A stretch of 64,000 nt of DNA from Marinobacter sp. DY40_1A1 (GCF_016597815.1 NZ_VCHA01000007.1:84984-148983), one strand, 5' to 3'. Numbered from the stretch's first letter, positions 49,874 through 60,610 are shown. Notes: generated by a model from the sequence alone, not told the origin. Numbers and translations: made by a program.

Positions 49874-49966
49874 GGCCTGGGGTGGTGGGTTCATTTTCTG
49901 CCGGAAAAAGATGTCTGAGCGAAGCGAGTTATTTTTCCAAAGAAAATGAACCCACCACCCCGGGCC
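49874..49966. repeat. Long-stem hairpin repeat, family B
   Basis: Arms of 26 bp (49874-49899 and 49941-49966) pair with a single G-T wobble and surround a 41-nt loop. Inside the loop GGAAAAA and TTTTTCC can pair again, around a CTGAGCGAAGCGAG core. The element fills most of the gap between the convergent uvrA and rplQ genes. It resembles family A in design but not in sequence. Function unknown; 3' end protection or termination is possible. Confidence 0.85.
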
Positions 49967-50006
49967 AGTCTCCTAAGCGCGAGCAGTTTCACCAAACTCC
50001 AGACAC

Positions 50007-50036
50007 AAAAAAACCGGACCCCTCTCGGAATCCGGC
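50007..50036 (-). terminator. Intrinsic terminator of the alpha operon
   Basis: On the minus strand CCGGATTCC and GGGGTCCGG pair with two G-U wobbles around GAGA and are followed by seven T. It lies 24 bp after the rplQ stop. Confidence 0.92.
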
Positions 50037-50059
50037 TTTCTAAAGACTAGCCAACGATA

Positions 50060-50458
50060 TTACTCGTCGCCTTCGTCCACTTCTTCTGCTTCGATGTCCA
50101 ACGGACGACCTACCAGCTCAACAAATGCCATAGGGGCATTGTCGCCAGCACGGAAGCCACACTTCAGAATACGAAGGTAACCACCCGGACGCTCATTGTA
50201 ACGGGGGCCAAGCTCATTAAACAGCTTGGCTACCGCTGCGTCGTCGCGCAGGCGGGAAAACGCCAGACGACGATTCGCTACCGAATCTACTTTGGCGAGC
50301 GTGATCAAAGGCTCCGCTACACGACGAAGCTCTTTGGCTTTCGGCAGCGTTGTTTTAATCAGCTCATGACCAACCAGTGACGCAGTCATGTTACGAAACA
50401 TGGCCTTGCGATGCGCACTGGTCCTGCTGAACTTACGACCACTCTTACGATGACGCAT
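50060..50458 (-). CDS. rplQ: 50S ribosomal protein L17
   Basis: The 132-residue large-subunit protein opens [20 protein letters not shown], the conserved family start, with an acidic tail [10 protein letters not shown]. It is the last gene of the alpha operon, 33 bp after rpoA, and is followed by a terminator. L17 lies near the peptide exit tunnel. Confidence 0.99.
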   Translation of the reverse strand: MRHRKSGRKFSRTSAHRKAMFRNMTASLVGHELIKTTLPKAKELRRVAEPLITLAKVDSVANRRLAFSRLRDDAAVAKLFNELGPRYNERPGGYLRILKCGFRAGDNAPMAFVELVGRPLDIEAEEVDEGDE

Positions 50459-50491
50459 TGCTCTGATTCCTTACCTTAAACTAATCGGCAA

Positions 50492-51496
50492 TCAACCGCC
50501 CAGAACCCGGTCGTCGCCGCGAAGGCTAGCCGGTGGCCAGTTATCAAGACGCATCCCCAGAGACAAACCACGGGACGCCAAAACGTCCTTGATCTCCGTG
50601 AGCGACTTCTTACCAAGGTTAGGCGTCTTCAACAGCTCAACTTCTGTGCGCTGGATCAGATCACCGATGTAGTAAATATTTTCAGCCTTCAAGCAGTTAG
50701 CCGAACGTACCGTCAATTCCAGATCATCAACCGGGCGCAGCAGAATCGGATCAATTTCTTCCTCTTCCTCTACACGCTCAGGCTCTTTTTCATGATCAAA
50801 ATCGACAAATACTGCCAGTTGCTGCTGGAGAATGGTGGCTGCCCGGCGAATTGCTTCTTCCGGATCAATTGTGCCATTCGTTTCCAGATCAATAACCAGC
50901 TTGTCCAGATCGGTACGTTGCTCTACCCGTGCACTTTCCACTGAGTAGGCTACACGGCGAACCGGACTGAAGGTTGCATCCAGCTGCAGGCGGCCGATGG
51001 CGCGGGTTTCATCTTCATCGAGACCACGCTGGTCAGCCGGCTCATAGCCGCGACCGCGAGCAACACGCAGACGCATGTTCACTTCACCCTTTTCACTCAG
51101 GTGACAGATAACATGATCCGGGTTGGAAATCTCAACGTCGTGATCCAGCTTGATATCACCAGCTGTAACGACGCCCGGGCCTTTCTTACTGAGGGTTAGC
51201 TCAGTGTCGTCCCGACCGTTCATTTTGACCGCAACGCCCTTGAGATTCAGAAGAATCTCAATAACGTCTTCCTGGACACCTTCAATCGCGCTGTACTCGT
51301 GCAAGACACCGTCAATCTGCGCTTCAGTAACAGCGCAGCCCGGCATCGATGACAAGAGAATGCGGCGAAGTGCACTTCCCAAAGTGTGTCCAAAACCTCT
51401 TTCCAGAGGCTCCAGAGTAACTTTGGCACGCATCGCACTCGATTCTTTCACGTCAATGGTACGAGGTGTCAATAACTCTTGTACTGAACGCTGCAT
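50492..51496 (-). CDS. rpoA: RNA polymerase alpha subunit
   Basis: The 334-residue subunit has the N-terminal assembly domain ([26 protein letters not shown], residues about 31-56) and an acidic linker ([14 protein letters not shown]). The C-terminal helix-hairpin domain binds UP elements and activators ([40 protein letters not shown]). Its dimer starts polymerase assembly. The position between rpsD and rplQ is standard. Confidence 0.99.
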   Translation of the reverse strand: MQRSVQELLTPRTIDVKESSAMRAKVTLEPLERGFGHTLGSALRRILLSSMPGCAVTEAQIDGVLHEYSAIEGVQEDVIEILLNLKGVAVKMNGRDDTELTLSKKGPGVVTAGDIKLDHDVEISNPDHVICHLSEKGEVNMRLRVARGRGYEPADQRGLDEDETRAIGRLQLDATFSPVRRVAYSVESARVEQRTDLDKLVIDLETNGTIDPEEAIRRAATILQQQLAVFVDFDHEKEPERVEEEEEIDPILLRPVDDLELTVRSANCLKAENIYYIGDLIQRTEVELLKTPNLGKKSLTEIKDVLASRGLSLGMRLDNWPPASLRGDDRVLGG

Positions 51497-51531
51497 AGAC
51501 GCCCCTATCTACTATCGTTGCTTATCAGGCT

Positions 51532-52152
51532 TTACTTGGAGTAAAGCTCGACGATGAGGTTCTCGTTGATGTCGGCCGGCAATTCAGTGCGCTCAGGCAC
51601 TGATTTGTAAACGCCGGACATCTTAGTGGCGTCGACCTCTACCCAGCTCACCGGTGCACGGCTTGCAGACAGTTCCAGGGCGCCTTTAACGCGCAGCTGG
51701 TTTCTGGCTTTTTCACGCACGCTCACAACATCGCCTGGCTTGACCTTGTAGGAAGGAATATTCACTACCTTGTCGTTAACCAGAATCGCCTTGTGAGAGA
51801 CGAGCTGACGGGATTCAGCACGGGTAGAACCAAAACCCATGCGGTATGCAACGTTATCAAGACGCGTTTCGAGAAGTTGCAGCAGGTTTTCACCCGTTGC
51901 GCCCTTCAGACGAGCCGCTTCTTTGTAATAGTTGCGGAATTGCTTTTCCAGCACACCGTAAATACGACGAACCTTCTGTTTTTCACGAAGCTGAACGCCA
52001 TATTCAGACAGACGACCGCGACGTGCGCCGTGCATACCTGGTGGAGTCTCGATGTTGCACTTGGAATCCAGCGCGCGAACACCGCTCTTCAGAAAAAGAT
52101 CTGTCCCTTCACGACGAGACAGTTTGCACTTCGGGCCTATATAACGAGCCAT
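51532..52152 (-). CDS. rpsD: 30S ribosomal protein S4
   Basis: The 206-residue 16S rRNA assembly protein begins [20 protein letters not shown] and contains an S4 RNA-binding domain ([24 protein letters not shown]). In E. coli it represses the alpha operon by binding the rpsM leader; the same is possible here but the leader has no obvious matching pseudoknot. Confidence 0.99.
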   Translation of the reverse strand: MARYIGPKCKLSRREGTDLFLKSGVRALDSKCNIETPPGMHGARRGRLSEYGVQLREKQKVRRIYGVLEKQFRNYYKEAARLKGATGENLLQLLETRLDNVAYRMGFGSTRAESRQLVSHKAILVNDKVVNIPSYKVKPGDVVSVREKARNQLRVKGALELSASRAPVSWVEVDATKMSGVYKSVPERTELPADINENLIVELYSK

Positions 52153-52170
52153 AATTCACTGTCTCCTGTG

Positions 52171-52560
52171 TTAGACGCGGCGCTTTTTAGGCGGACGACA
52201 GCCGTTATGGGGAATCGGCGTCACATCTGTGATGTTAGTGATCTTGTAGCCGCACGAATTCAACGCACGAACTGCAGACTCACGTCCGGGCCCGGGACCC
52301 TTAACCTCTACGTCCAGGTTTTTAAGGCCGTATTCAGCAGCCGCGTTACCGGCTCTTTCAGCTGCTACCTGCGCAGCAAAAGGTGTGCTCTTACGTGACC
52401 CACGAAAACCGGAACCACCAGAAGTGGCCCAGGACAGGACGTTGCCCTGACGGTCAGAAATGGTCACGATCGTGTTGTTGAAGGAAGCGTGTACGTGCGC
52501 GACGCCATCAACAACGGTCTTTTTCACCTTTTTACGGGTACGTGTACCTGGCTTTGCCAT
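52171..52560 (-). CDS. rpsK: 30S ribosomal protein S11
   Basis: The 129-residue small-subunit platform protein has typical [22 protein letters not shown] and C-terminal [18 protein letters not shown]. It is 18 bp from rpsD and 13 bp from rpsM, in the usual order. Confidence 0.99.
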   Translation of the reverse strand: MAKPGTRTRKKVKKTVVDGVAHVHASFNNTIVTISDRQGNVLSWATSGGSGFRGSRKSTPFAAQVAAERAGNAAAEYGLKNLDVEVKGPGPGRESAVRALNSCGYKITNITDVTPIPHNGCRPPKKRRV

Positions 52561-52573
52561 GTTTGCCTACCTG

Positions 52574-52930
52574 TTACTTACGAATAGGTTTGCGAGGACC
52601 TTTACGGGTGCGTGCGTTGGTCTTTGTGCGCTGACCACGGACGGGAAGTCCATGACGGTGGCGCAGACCACGGTGACATCCGAGATCCTTCAAACGCTTA
52701 ATGTTCATCTGTACTTCACGACGCAGATCGCCTTCAACGATTACTTTACCCACTTCGGTACGAAGTGTCTCAAGCTGCTCGTCGGACAGGTCTTTGACCT
52801 TGACGTCCGGCTTAACACCGGTTGCATCGCAAAGCTTCTGGGCTGTTGTCTTGCCAACACCAAAGATGTAGGTCAGCGAGATAACAGCATGTTTGTGATC
52901 GGGTATATTGACACCGGCTATACGTGCCAT
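52574..52930 (-). CDS. rpsM: 30S ribosomal protein S13
   Basis: The 118-residue head protein contacts tRNA and the 50S subunit. It begins [24 protein letters not shown] and ends in the basic tail [15 protein letters not shown]. The start at 52930 is fixed by the family sequence; the frame upstream runs into the promoter. It is the first gene of the alpha operon. Confidence 0.99.
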   Translation of the reverse strand: MARIAGVNIPDHKHAVISLTYIFGVGKTTAQKLCDATGVKPDVKVKDLSDEQLETLRTEVGKVIVEGDLRREVQMNIKRLKDLGCHRGLRHRHGLPVRGQRTKTNARTRKGPRKPIRK

Positions 52931-52993
52931 CCAAATTACTCCGCGTTCAAAGCTTTGCTGTGTGAATTTTCCGCCACAAAAATGGGGCGCGAA

Positions 52994-53023
52994 ATAATAG
53001 CGCCTGACTCGGCATCGAGTCAA
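52994..53023 (-). promoter_or_regulatory. Promoter of the alpha operon, overlapping a terminator-like hairpin
   Basis: TTGACT (53018-53023) and TATTAT (52994-52999) are spaced by 18 bp on the minus strand, a good sigma-70 match, with a start near 52987 and a leader of about 57 nt before rpsM. The same bases form a 12-bp hairpin (arms 53016-53027 and 53000-53011, loop ATGC, one G-U pair) followed by TATTATTT. It may therefore also end transcripts from the spc operon. Confidence 0.75.
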
Positions 53024-53072
53024 GCGCCATCATTACGAACCTCTTTTGCAACCAGGTTAGTTCCCGAAGGAA

Positions 53073-53186
53073 TCAGCCCTGACGCTGCTTGTGGCGAGGC
53101 TCCGAGCAAATGACTCTTACTGAGCCATTGCGACGAATTACTTTGCAGTTACGGCAAATTTTCTTTACCGAAGCGCGTACTTTCAT
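53073..53186 (-). CDS. rpmJ: 50S ribosomal protein L36
   Basis: The 37-residue protein reads [20 protein letters not shown] then [17 protein letters not shown]. The zinc-binding residues Cys11, Cys14, Cys27 and His32 are all present, so this is the zinc (C+) form. It lies 31 bp after secY and is the last gene of the spc operon. It is too short for many gene finders, but position and sequence are unambiguous. Confidence 0.98.
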   Translation of the reverse strand: MKVRASVKKICRNCKVIRRNGSVRVICSEPRHKQRQG

Positions 53187-53217
53187 TGTCGACTCCAGTT
53201 TTCAAGGGGAACGGGTG

Positions 53218-54540
53218 TTACCCGTTCCGTCCATAGCCCTTGAGATTGGATTTCTTCATCAGCGATTCATACTGATGCGACATCAGGTGCGACTGAACCT
53301 GCGCCATGAAATCCATCACCACGACTACAACAATCAGCAGTGAGGTGCCGCCCAAATAGAACGGAACATTCCCGGCCACCATCAGAAACTGAGGGAACAG
53401 AGAAACTGCTGCAATGTACATTGCACCGAACAGGGTCAGCCGAGTCAGAACGCCATCAATGTACTTGGCTGTCTGATCGCCAGGACGAATGCCCGGTATA
53501 AACGCGCCAGAGCGCTTGAGATTATCCGCAACTTCTTTCGGGTTATACATCAAAGCTGTATAGAAGAAGCAGAAGAATACCACCGCTGCTGCAAACAGAA
53601 TAATGTATAACGGCTGGCTTGGCGCCAATGCCTGGGAAATATCACTGAGCCACTCCATGCCCTCACCTTGCCCAAACCACTGCCCGAGCGAAGCCGGAAA
53701 AAGCAGGATGGACGAAGCAAAGATGGGCGGGATGACCCCGGCCATATTTACCTTCAAAGGCAAATGACTGGATTGCTGAGCAAACACGCGGCGCCCCTGC
53801 TGTCGTTTTGCATAGTTGATAGTCAGACGACGCTGACCACGCTCCATGAACACCACGAAGCCAACTACTGCAATCGCAAGGATACCGATACCCAGAACCA
53901 CCAACAGGCTCATTTCGCCGTTACGAGCCTGCTCCAGAGTCTGGCCGATTGCGCCGGGGAGACCGGCAACAATGCCTGCAAAAATCAGCAGGGAGATGCC
54001 ATTACCGACACCCCGCTCAGTAATCTGTTCACCCAGCCACATCATGAAGACAGCACCACTCACAAAAGAGACCACTGCCACAAAGTGGAAGCTGAAACTA
54101 TCGTTAAAGGTGACGCCCTGAGAGGCCAAACCAACAGAAATACCAAAACCCTGAACCAGAGCCAGGAGAACCGTACCGTAGCGCGTATACTGGCTTATCT
54201 TGCGACGACCAGCCTCACCTTCCTTTTTCAGCTGCTCAAGCTGCGGACTTACCGCAGTCATGAGCTGCATGATAATTGAGGCAGAGATATACGGCATGAT
54301 ACCGAGAGCGAAGATACTCATGCGCTCGAGCGCACCACCTGAGAACATGTTGAACATACTCAGGATCGTGCCCTGATTCTGCTCAAACAGTGCCGCCAAA
54401 CGGTCGGGGTTAACTCCAGGCACCGGGATGTGGGCACCGATCCGGTACACCAGCAATGCCAGGAAGACAAACCAGAGCCTTGATTTCAGCTCAGCAAGTC
54501 CTTTTCCCGCGCCCGCAGGCAATGATGCGTTCTTCGCCAT
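53218..54540 (-). CDS. secY: Protein translocase subunit SecY
   Basis: The 440-residue inner membrane channel has ten predicted membrane helices. Family landmarks are [17 protein letters not shown], the [23 protein letters not shown] plug region and [18 protein letters not shown]. It forms the Sec translocon with SecE and SecG. The gene lies between rplO (17 bp) and rpmJ, as in E. coli. Confidence 0.99.
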   Translation of the reverse strand: MAKNASLPAGAGKGLAELKSRLWFVFLALLVYRIGAHIPVPGVNPDRLAALFEQNQGTILSMFNMFSGGALERMSIFALGIMPYISASIIMQLMTAVSPQLEQLKKEGEAGRRKISQYTRYGTVLLALVQGFGISVGLASQGVTFNDSFSFHFVAVVSFVSGAVFMMWLGEQITERGVGNGISLLIFAGIVAGLPGAIGQTLEQARNGEMSLLVVLGIGILAIAVVGFVVFMERGQRRLTINYAKRQQGRRVFAQQSSHLPLKVNMAGVIPPIFASSILLFPASLGQWFGQGEGMEWLSDISQALAPSQPLYIILFAAAVVFFCFFYTALMYNPKEVADNLKRSGAFIPGIRPGDQTAKYIDGVLTRLTLFGAMYIAAVSLFPQFLMVAGNVPFYLGGTSLLIVVVVVMDFMAQVQSHLMSHQYESLMKKSNLKGYGRNG

Positions 54541-54557
54541 TTAGTCCTCGACTCGCC

Positions 54558-54992
54558 TTAGTCTTCGACTTTGCCACCCGCGGCAGAAATTGCCTCGCGC
54601 GCGCCTTTGGTTACACGAAGTCCCTTTACAGTTACTGCGCGGTCAAGTTCGCCCGACAGGATAACCTTAGCTTCGCGAATTTCTTCGCGGATGATGTCAG
54701 CTTTCTTAAGTGCTGCAAGATCCACAATATCGCCTTCAACTTTGGCCAATTCGTTCAGTCGAATTTCGGCAACATAACGCTGTTGGCGCGATGTAAAGCC
54801 AAACTTCGGCAAACGACGAGCCAAAGGCTGTTGACCACCCTCGAAACCAGGGGCAACACTGCCACCGGAACGGGATTTCAGACCCTTGTGACCACGACCA
54901 CCGGTTTTACCGAGGCCGCTACCGATACCACGACCAACACGCTTGCCGGAAGGACGTGAACCGGGCTCTGGACTAAGCTCGTTCAGACGCAT
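54558..54992 (-). CDS. rplO: 50S ribosomal protein L15
   Basis: The 144-residue protein starts [22 protein letters not shown] and has the Gly-rich [20 protein letters not shown] extension and [17 protein letters not shown]. It is a late assembly protein of the 50S subunit. The start was trimmed to 54992 from family alignment; the frame continues five codons upstream. It has a 1-bp gap to rpmD. Confidence 0.99.
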   Translation of the reverse strand: MRLNELSPEPGSRPSGKRVGRGIGSGLGKTGGRGHKGLKSRSGGSVAPGFEGGQQPLARRLPKFGFTSRQQRYVAEIRLNELAKVEGDIVDLAALKKADIIREEIREAKVILSGELDRAVTVKGLRVTKGAREAISAAGGKVED

Positions 54993-54993
54993 C

Positions 54994-55182
54994 TTAGTTC
55001 TCCTCAACCCGAACCAGGTAATTAACCCGGTTGATCATGCCGCGAATAGAAGGGGTATCCTCTACTTCAACGGTATGACCGATTTTACGAAGACCCAGGC
55101 CCTTTACACAAAGCTTGTGCTTGGGCTGGCAGCCAATTGGGCTGCGGGTCAGAGTTACTTTGATCGTATTTGCGTTCGCCAT
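54994..55182 (-). CDS. rpmD: 50S ribosomal protein L30
   Basis: The 62-residue protein, [20 protein letters not shown] then [18 protein letters not shown], is a typical small L30. The start at 55182 is chosen from the family; the frame extends 16 codons upstream into rpsE. It lies between rpsE and rplO. Confidence 0.98.
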   Translation of the reverse strand: MANANTIKVTLTRSPIGCQPKHKLCVKGLGLRKIGHTVEVEDTPSIRGMINRVNYLVRVEEN

Positions 55183-55186
55183 GACT

Positions 55187-55687
55187 TCAACCCAGAATTT
55201 CTTCGACGGATTTACCGCGCTTGGCTGCAATATCTTCAGGCGCTTGAGTAGCCTGAAGACCCTTGATGGTGGAACGTACCACGTTCACCGGGTTGGTAGA
55301 CCCGTAACACTTGGACAGTACGTTCTGAACCCCTGCAACTTCCAACACAGCACGCATTGCACCACCGGCAATAATACCTGTACCTTCAGACGCCGGCTGC
55401 ATGTACACCTTGGAGCCACCATGCTGGGCCCGCACTGCGTACTGCAGGGTAGTACCGTCAAGCGGAATGTCTACCATGTTCTTACGTGCAGCTTCCATCG
55501 CCTTCTGAATCGCAACTGGCACTTCACGTGCCTTGCCGCGGCCAAAGCCAACGCGTCCTTTTCCGTCGCCAACAACGCTCAGCGCGGTGAACGCAAATAC
55601 GCGACCGCCCTTGACCACTTTAGCAACGCGATTCACCTGAACCAGCTTTTCCTGGAGCTCAGGCGCCTTCTGATCGTTAACGCTCAT
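55187..55687 (-). CDS. rpsE: 30S ribosomal protein S5
   Basis: The 166-residue protein has the double-stranded RNA-binding-like N domain ([28 protein letters not shown]) and the C-terminal half [22 protein letters not shown]. It helps translational accuracy and mRNA unwinding at the entry channel. The start MSVNDQK at 55687 is preferred to the ATG three codons earlier. Confidence 0.98.
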   Translation of the reverse strand: MSVNDQKAPELQEKLVQVNRVAKVVKGGRVFAFTALSVVGDGKGRVGFGRGKAREVPVAIQKAMEAARKNMVDIPLDGTTLQYAVRAQHGGSKVYMQPASEGTGIIAGGAMRAVLEVAGVQNVLSKCYGSTNPVNVVRSTIKGLQATQAPEDIAAKRGKSVEEILG

Positions 55688-55699
55688 CTTCTCCACCTC

Positions 55700-56047
55700 T
55701 TAGAATTGCAAGCCAGCTTCACGAGCTGCGTCGGCCAAAGCCTGAACGCGTCCGTGATAACGGTAACCGGAGCGGTCAAATGCAACCTGCTCCACACCTG
55801 CCGCCTTGGCACGCTCAGCAATCAGCTGACCAACCTTCTTGGCGGCATCCACGTTACCGGTTGCACCCTGGCGCAATTCCTTATCCAACGTGGAGGCAGT
55901 GGCTAAAACCTGGCTGCCATCTGCTGTCGTAACCTGAGCATACATGTGACGCGGAGTGCGGTGAACGCACAAACGTGTCGTACCCAGCTCACGGATCTTC
56001 ATGCGCACTTTGCGTGCGCGACGCAATCTTTCGTTATTCGCGCTCAT
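55700..56047 (-). CDS. rplR: 50S ribosomal protein L18
   Basis: The 115-residue protein binds 5S rRNA. It has a basic N-terminus ([20 protein letters not shown]) and the family segment [29 protein letters not shown]. It is in the standard place between rplF and rpsE. Confidence 0.99.
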   Translation of the reverse strand: MSANNERLRRARKVRMKIRELGTTRLCVHRTPRHMYAQVTTADGSQVLATASTLDKELRQGATGNVDAAKKVGQLIAERAKAAGVEQVAFDRSGYRYHGRVQALADAAREAGLQF

Positions 56048-56056
56048 AGTCCCGCC

Positions 56057-56590
56057 TTATTTCTTCTTGGCTTCTTTGCGTCTTACCTGCTCATCCGCAT
56101 ACCGAACACCTTTGCCCTTGTAAGGCTCGGGCGGACGGAACGCGCGGATTTCTGCAGCGACGTGGCCAACCTGTTGCTTGTCGATACCGCGAATAACTAC
56201 TTCCGTATTGGACGGAGTTTCAACGGTAATCCCCTCGGGCAGCTCATAAGAAACCGGATGAGAAAAACCCAGTGTCAAATTGAGCTTCGTACCTTGCGCC
56301 TGGGCCCGATAACCAACACCGACCAGCTGGAGCTTACGCTCGAAGCCTGCGGATACACCGGTCACCATATTGTTGACCAGCGCGCGGGTTGTACCAGCAA
56401 GAGCGCGGGACTTTTGGGCACCATCGCGAGCAGCAAAACGCAGAAGATTTTCTTCCTGTTTTACTTCAACCGCTTGGTGAATCGAAAATTCAAGAGCTCC
56501 TTTGGAGCCCTTAACACTAATTTCCTGGCCGTTCAGCTTAACCTCAACACCGGAAGGCAGCACGACAGGATTATTGGCAACCCTGGACAT
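56057..56590 (-). CDS. rplF: 50S ribosomal protein L6
   Basis: The 177-residue protein has two L6 repeats; the C-terminal one carries [20 protein letters not shown] and [12 protein letters not shown], the L6 signature near the factor-binding site. It lies 9 bp from both neighbours rpsH and rplR. Confidence 0.99.
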   Translation of the reverse strand: MSRVANNPVVLPSGVEVKLNGQEISVKGSKGALEFSIHQAVEVKQEENLLRFAARDGAQKSRALAGTTRALVNNMVTGVSAGFERKLQLVGVGYRAQAQGTKLNLTLGFSHPVSYELPEGITVETPSNTEVVIRGIDKQQVGHVAAEIRAFRPPEPYKGKGVRYADEQVRRKEAKKK

Positions 56591-56599
56591 GTGATTCTC

Positions 56600-56992
56600 C
56601 TAGAATACGGTGCAGATGACTTCGCCACCCACGCCAGCAGCTCGTGCGGCGCGGTCAGTCATAACGCCCTTGGACGTAGAGACTATCGCGACTCCTAAAC
56701 CACCGGATACCTTCGGCAGTTCCCCAGCGCCTTTGTACTGACGCAGACTTGGGCGGCTTACCCGCTTAATCTGTTCAATAACCGGCTTGCCACCGAAATA
56801 CTTGAGCGTGATGGTCAACTCAGGCTTTACATCGGCTGTAACGGAAAAATCTGCAACATAACCCTCGTCCTTAAGAACCTGGGCTACTGAGATCTTCATT
56901 TTTGAAGATGGCATCGTAACGTCTGCTTTCGATGCCATCTGGGCGTTGCGTATACGGGTTACCATATCCGCAAGCGTGTCTTGCATACTCAT
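56600..56992 (-). CDS. rpsH: 30S ribosomal protein S8
   Basis: The 130-residue protein starts [20 protein letters not shown] and ends [23 protein letters not shown] then TVF. It binds the central domain of 16S rRNA. In E. coli it represses the spc operon at the rplE region. The start was fixed by the family sequence; the frame is open 19 codons further. Confidence 0.99.
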   Translation of the reverse strand: MSMQDTLADMVTRIRNAQMASKADVTMPSSKMKISVAQVLKDEGYVADFSVTADVKPELTITLKYFGGKPVIEQIKRVSRPSLRQYKGAGELPKVSGGLGVAIVSTSKGVMTDRAARAAGVGGEVICTVF

Positions 56993-57081
56993 TGGTATGA
57001 GGCTCCTGATCTTTTTAGTTGTGCAGCGGCGCGCCGCACCGCTTACCAACAGGCATCCTGACCTAAGCCAGGATACCTATC

Positions 57082-57387
57082 TTACCAGCTTGCCTTGGTC
57101 AGGCCCGGAACGTCGCCACGCATGCCGTATTCACGGAGCTTAATCCGTGAAAGTTCGAACTTGCGCAGAACGCCATGGGGACGACCAGTCACCTGGCAAC
57201 GATTACGAAGACGCGAGGGAGAAGCATCACGAGGAAGCTGCTGGAGCTTCATCTGTGCATCCCAACGGTCATCATCGCTGGTATTTGGGTTCTTGATAAT
57301 CGCCTTGAGCTCAGCACGCTTCGCTGCAAATTTCGCAACGGTTTGTTCGCGCTTCAGCTCACGGTTTTTCATTGAAACCTTAGCCAT
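57082..57387 (-). CDS. rpsN: 30S ribosomal protein S14
   Basis: The 101-residue long form is without zinc-binding CxxC pairs ([40 protein letters not shown]). It is thus the zinc-independent type. It is followed by an 89-bp gap to rpsH, the widest gap inside the spc operon. Confidence 0.99.
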   Translation of the reverse strand: MAKVSMKNRELKREQTVAKFAAKRAELKAIIKNPNTSDDDRWDAQMKLQQLPRDASPSRLRNRCQVTGRPHGVLRKFELSRIKLREYGMRGDVPGLTKASW

Positions 57388-57400
57388 TACTCTCGTTCCT

Positions 57401-57940
57401 TTATTTCTTGAACGGAAAGCCGAAAGCTTTCAGCAGCTCGCGACCTTCGTCGTCGGTACGGGCACTGGTGGTAATGGTGATATCCAGCCCGCGGATCTTG
57501 TCGACTTTGTCGTACTCGATCTCCGGGAAGATGATCTGCTCACGCACACCCATGCTGTAGTTACCGCGCCCGTCAAAGGACTTGGGATTAAGACCACGGA
57601 AGTCACGAATACGGGGAACCGCAATGTGAACCAGGCGATCAAAGAAATCCCACATACGCTCACCGCGCAGGGTAACTTTACAACCGATCGGCCATCCTTC
57701 ACGGATTTTGAAACCCGCAACGGACTTACGCGCTGTAGTAACAACCACTTTTTGTCCTGCCAGGCGCTCTAAATCTGCCACAGCATTCTCAATCAGCTTT
57801 TTGTCACCGACAGCTTCGCCGACACCCATGTTCAGGGTAATCTTTTCGATACGCGGCACCTGCATGACGTTCTTGAAACCGAACTCTTTCTGCAGGGCGG
57901 GTACCACTTCCTTGCTGTACTGCTCTTTCATGTTAAGCAT
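57401..57940 (-). CDS. rplE: 50S ribosomal protein L5
   Basis: The 179-residue 5S rRNA-binding protein has typical [19 protein letters not shown] and [19 protein letters not shown] segments. The start at 57940 ([16 protein letters not shown]) is supported by GGTGG five bases upstream and family length. A GTG at 57952 and an ATG at 57931 are alternatives. Confidence 0.97.
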   Translation of the reverse strand: MLNMKEQYSKEVVPALQKEFGFKNVMQVPRIEKITLNMGVGEAVGDKKLIENAVADLERLAGQKVVVTTARKSVAGFKIREGWPIGCKVTLRGERMWDFFDRLVHIAVPRIRDFRGLNPKSFDGRGNYSMGVREQIIFPEIEYDKVDKIRGLDITITTSARTDDEGRELLKAFGFPFKK

Positions 57941-57955
57941 CGTAACCACCACCGC

Positions 57956-58276
57956 TTACTGGTTATCGACAGCTTCTTTCGTAGCTTTGAAGATCCGCGT
58001 CTTCGCCCCGTCTTCCTTGATCTGGAAGCCAACACGATCGGCCTTGCCGGTCTGCGGATTAAAAATAGCTACGTTGGAAGCCTGGATAGGCGCTTCTTTT
58101 TCGACGATGCCACCGGGGGTGCCCAACATCGGGTTTGGTTTGGTGTGCTTCTTCATCATATTGATGCCAGAAACAATTACCTTGCCATCGTCCTGAACTT
58201 TCAGAACTTTACCACGTTTGCCTTTGTCTTTCCCCGTAGTGACGATTACTTCGTCATCTCGTTTAATCTTTTTCAT
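57956..58276 (-). CDS. rplX: 50S ribosomal protein L24
   Basis: The 106-residue protein has a KOW motif in its N-terminal part ([21 protein letters not shown]). It is one of two 50S assembly initiators. Position between rplN and rplE is standard. Confidence 0.99.
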   Translation of the reverse strand: MKKIKRDDEVIVTTGKDKGKRGKVLKVQDDGKVIVSGINMMKKHTKPNPMLGTPGGIVEKEAPIQASNVAIFNPQTGKADRVGFQIKEDGAKTRIFKATKEAVDNQ

Positions 58277-58293
58277 AACCGGCCTCTGGTCCT

Positions 58294-58662
58294 TTAAAGT
58301 ACTTCGGGTGCCAGTGAGATAATTTTCATGAACTTTTCGTTTCGCAGTTCACGGGTAACCGGTCCGAAGATACGGGTACCAATGGGTGCGTCCTGATTGT
58401 TCAGAAGTACAGCCGCGTTGCCGTCGAAACGGATAAGCGACCCATCGGGACGGCGAACACCCTTGCGGGTGCGCACTACTACAGCCTTCAGGACCTGGCC
58501 TTTCTTCACTTTTCCGCGGGGGATGGCTTCCTTAACGGTCACCTTGATGATATCCCCAATGGCGGCGTAACGCCGGTGTGAACCGCCCAGGACCTTGATG
58601 CACATCACCTGACGCGCACCACTGTTATCCGCGACTTCAAGCATTGTCTGAGTCTGAATCAT
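58294..58662 (-). CDS. rplN: 50S ribosomal protein L14
   Basis: The 122-residue protein begins [20 protein letters not shown] and contains [20 protein letters not shown], the L14 signature. It is conventionally the first spc gene, but only 18 bp separate it from rpsQ and I see no promoter there. The S10 and spc genes therefore probably form one transcript. Confidence 0.99.
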   Translation of the reverse strand: MIQTQTMLEVADNSGARQVMCIKVLGGSHRRYAAIGDIIKVTVKEAIPRGKVKKGQVLKAVVVRTRKGVRRPDGSLIRFDGNAAVLLNNQDAPIGTRIFGPVTRELRNEKFMKIISLAPEVL

Positions 58663-58680
58663 GGTTGTTCTCCGGGCGAA

Positions 58681-58947
58681 TTACACCTTGGATGCATGTT
58701 CAGTGACTTCCACCAGGGCCCAGCTTTTGGTCTTGGAGACCGGGCGGGTTTCCTGAATGGTCACAGTGTCACCGATATTGCACTGGTTGCTCTCATCGTG
58801 AGCATGGATCTTGGTTGAACGCTTCATGTACTTACCGTACAGAGGGTGCTTTACCTGACGCTCGACCAACACCACGATGGATTTCTCCATCTTGTTGCTC
58901 ACGACCTTGCCGCTAAGAGTTCTGGCAGTTTGGGTAGCTTCGGTCAT
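58681..58947 (-). CDS. rpsQ: 30S ribosomal protein S17
   Basis: The 88-residue OB-fold protein has the signature [20 protein letters not shown] and [18 protein letters not shown]. It binds 16S rRNA early in assembly. It has a 1-bp gap to rpmC. Confidence 0.99.
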   Translation of the reverse strand: MTEATQTARTLSGKVVSNKMEKSIVVLVERQVKHPLYGKYMKRSTKIHAHDESNQCNIGDTVTIQETRPVSKTKSWALVEVTEHASKV

Positions 58948-58948
58948 G

Positions 58949-59140
58949 TCACTTTCCTGCCTTTTCGTTCAATACTGTTTTCACACGAGCAATGTCGCGC
59001 TTCACCCCGGCGAGAAGGTGAGACTGATTGAGCTGACCAGTAGCCTTGCGCATGCGCAGGTTGAACTGCTCCTTCAGGAGATCGATCAGCTCCTTATTCA
59101 GCTCCGCGGCTGATTTTTCACGCAGCTCTGTTGCTTTCAT
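58949..59140 (-). CDS. rpmC: 50S ribosomal protein L29
   Basis: The 63-residue protein, [20 protein letters not shown] and onward, is all helical and sits at the tunnel exit. Its ATG overlaps the rplP stop by one base (TGATG), so translation is coupled. A GTG one codon earlier is unlikely. Confidence 0.98.
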   Translation of the reverse strand: MKATELREKSAAELNKELIDLLKEQFNLRMRKATGQLNQSHLLAGVKRDIARVKTVLNEKAGK

Positions 59141-59553
59141 CACATCACCGTCCTCGTTACGAAGGTGGTCTGTACTGGCAGCTTAGCCGCTGCGAGTGTG
59201 AAGGCTTCGCGTGCGATATCTTCAGAAACACCTTCCATCTCGTAGAGCATCCGGCCTGGCTGAATTTCAGCCACCCAGTACTCGACAGAACCCTTACCTT
59301 TACCCATACGTACTTCAAGCGGCTTACCGGTGATCGGCTTGTCCGGGAACACCCGGATCCAGATCTTCCCGCCACGCTTGATCTTACGCGTCATGGTACG
59401 ACGTGCCGCTTCAATCTGGCGCGCAGTTATACGCCCGCGAGTCGTCGCTTTCAATCCGTATTCACCGAAGCTCACCTTGTTGGCGCGGTGAGCAAGACCG
59501 GTATTACGGCCCTTCATTACCTTGCGAAATTTGGTGCGTTTTGGTTGCAGCAT
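59140..59553 (-). CDS. rplP: 50S ribosomal protein L16
   Basis: The 137-residue protein starts [20 protein letters not shown] and has [22 protein letters not shown] and [17 protein letters not shown]. It lies near the A-site tRNA and the L7/L12 stalk base. It is 12 bp after rpsC. Confidence 0.99.
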   Translation of the reverse strand: MLQPKRTKFRKVMKGRNTGLAHRANKVSFGEYGLKATTRGRITARQIEAARRTMTRKIKRGGKIWIRVFPDKPITGKPLEVRMGKGKGSVEYWVAEIQPGRMLYEMEGVSEDIAREAFTLAAAKLPVQTTFVTRTVM

Positions 59554-59565
59554 AAGATTGCCCCT

Positions 59566-60249
59566 TTACTTAGAACCTTTCTTCCCAGAGGCTTTCTTGT
59601 CAGCACGGACCTGTTCCATACCACCAAGAATCTCACCTTTGAAGATCCATACCTTGACGCCAATAATGCCGTAAGTGGTATGCGCTTCGTAGGTTGCGTA
59701 ATCAATATCTGCACGCAGAGTGTGCAGCGGAACGCGACCTTCACGATACCACTCGGAACGCGCAATTTCGGCACCCCCGAGACGACCACCAACCTGAATC
59801 TTGATGCCTTTGGCTCCCTGACGCATAGCGTTCTGTACCGCACGCTTCATAGCGCGACGGAACATCACACGACGCTCCAGCTGTCCGGCAACGTTTTGCG
59901 CTACCAGGCGAGCATCCAGATCCGGCTTGCGGACTTCTTCGATGTTGATGTGCACAGGCACACCCATCATCTCGCCGACTTCACGACGCAGACGATCAAC
60001 ATCTTCACCCTTCTTACCGATAACTATACCGGGGCGGGCAGTATGGATCGTGATACGCGCGTTCTGAGCAGGGCGCTCGATCACAATCTTGCTAACAGAC
60101 GCCTTAACCAGACGCTTGTCGAGGAATTCGCGAACCTGAATATCGTTCAACAGGTTCTTTGCGTATTCCTTTTTATCGGCATACCAAACTGAGTTGTGCT
60201 CTTTAATCACACCCAGGCGGAAGCCGATTGGATTTACTTTATGACCCAT
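59566..60249 (-). CDS. rpsC: 30S ribosomal protein S3
   Basis: The 227-residue protein has the N-terminal [20 protein letters not shown], a KH domain ([19 protein letters not shown]) and the C-terminal signature. It forms part of the mRNA entry helicase site. It ends in a basic Lys-rich tail. It is 11 bp after rplV. Confidence 0.99.
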   Translation of the reverse strand: MGHKVNPIGFRLGVIKEHNSVWYADKKEYAKNLLNDIQVREFLDKRLVKASVSKIVIERPAQNARITIHTARPGIVIGKKGEDVDRLRREVGEMMGVPVHINIEEVRKPDLDARLVAQNVAGQLERRVMFRRAMKRAVQNAMRQGAKGIKIQVGGRLGGAEIARSEWYREGRVPLHTLRADIDYATYEAHTTYGIIGVKVWIFKGEILGGMEQVRADKKASGKKGSK

Positions 60250-60260
60250 CTGAGCATCTC

Positions 60261-60593
60261 CTACTTGTCGGCGACCTTGACGGTGATATGACAGGTGCGC
60301 TTCATAATTCTGTCAGCGCGCCCCTTGGCTCTAGCCTTGATCCGCTTGAGCGTCGGGCCTTCATCCACCATAACGGTGGAAACCCGCAATTCGTCAACGT
60401 CCAGACCTTCGTTGTGCTCAGCGTTAGCGATGGCGGACTCAAGAGCTTTCTTGATAATCACCGCCGCCTTCTTAGGGCTGAAAGTCAGAATGTTCAGGGC
60501 GTCCTCAACCGGCTTGCCGCGGACTTGGTCGGCGACAAGACGTGCTTTCTGAGCTGAGAGGCGAGCGCCCTTATACTTGGCTGCTACTTCCAT
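60261..60593 (-). CDS. rplV: 50S ribosomal protein L22
   Basis: The 110-residue tunnel protein begins [20 protein letters not shown]. The start at 60593 is chosen from family; five further in-frame codons lie upstream. It ends [14 protein letters not shown]. Its beta-hairpin, around residues 80-100, lines the exit tunnel where macrolides act. Confidence 0.99.
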   Translation of the reverse strand: MEVAAKYKGARLSAQKARLVADQVRGKPVEDALNILTFSPKKAAVIIKKALESAIANAEHNEGLDVDELRVSTVMVDEGPTLKRIKARAKGRADRIMKRTCHITVKVADK

Positions 60594-60610
60594 TTCTATT
60601 CCCCTCACAA

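Noticed and set aside
58663..58680. Separate spc operon promoter before rplN
   Set aside because: Only 18 bp separate rpsQ and rplN and they hold no promoter-like boxes.
59131..60192. 353-codon open frame antisense to rplP and rpsC
   Set aside because: It is opposite certain ribosomal protein genes, with Thr/His/Leu-rich composition and no recognisable domain.
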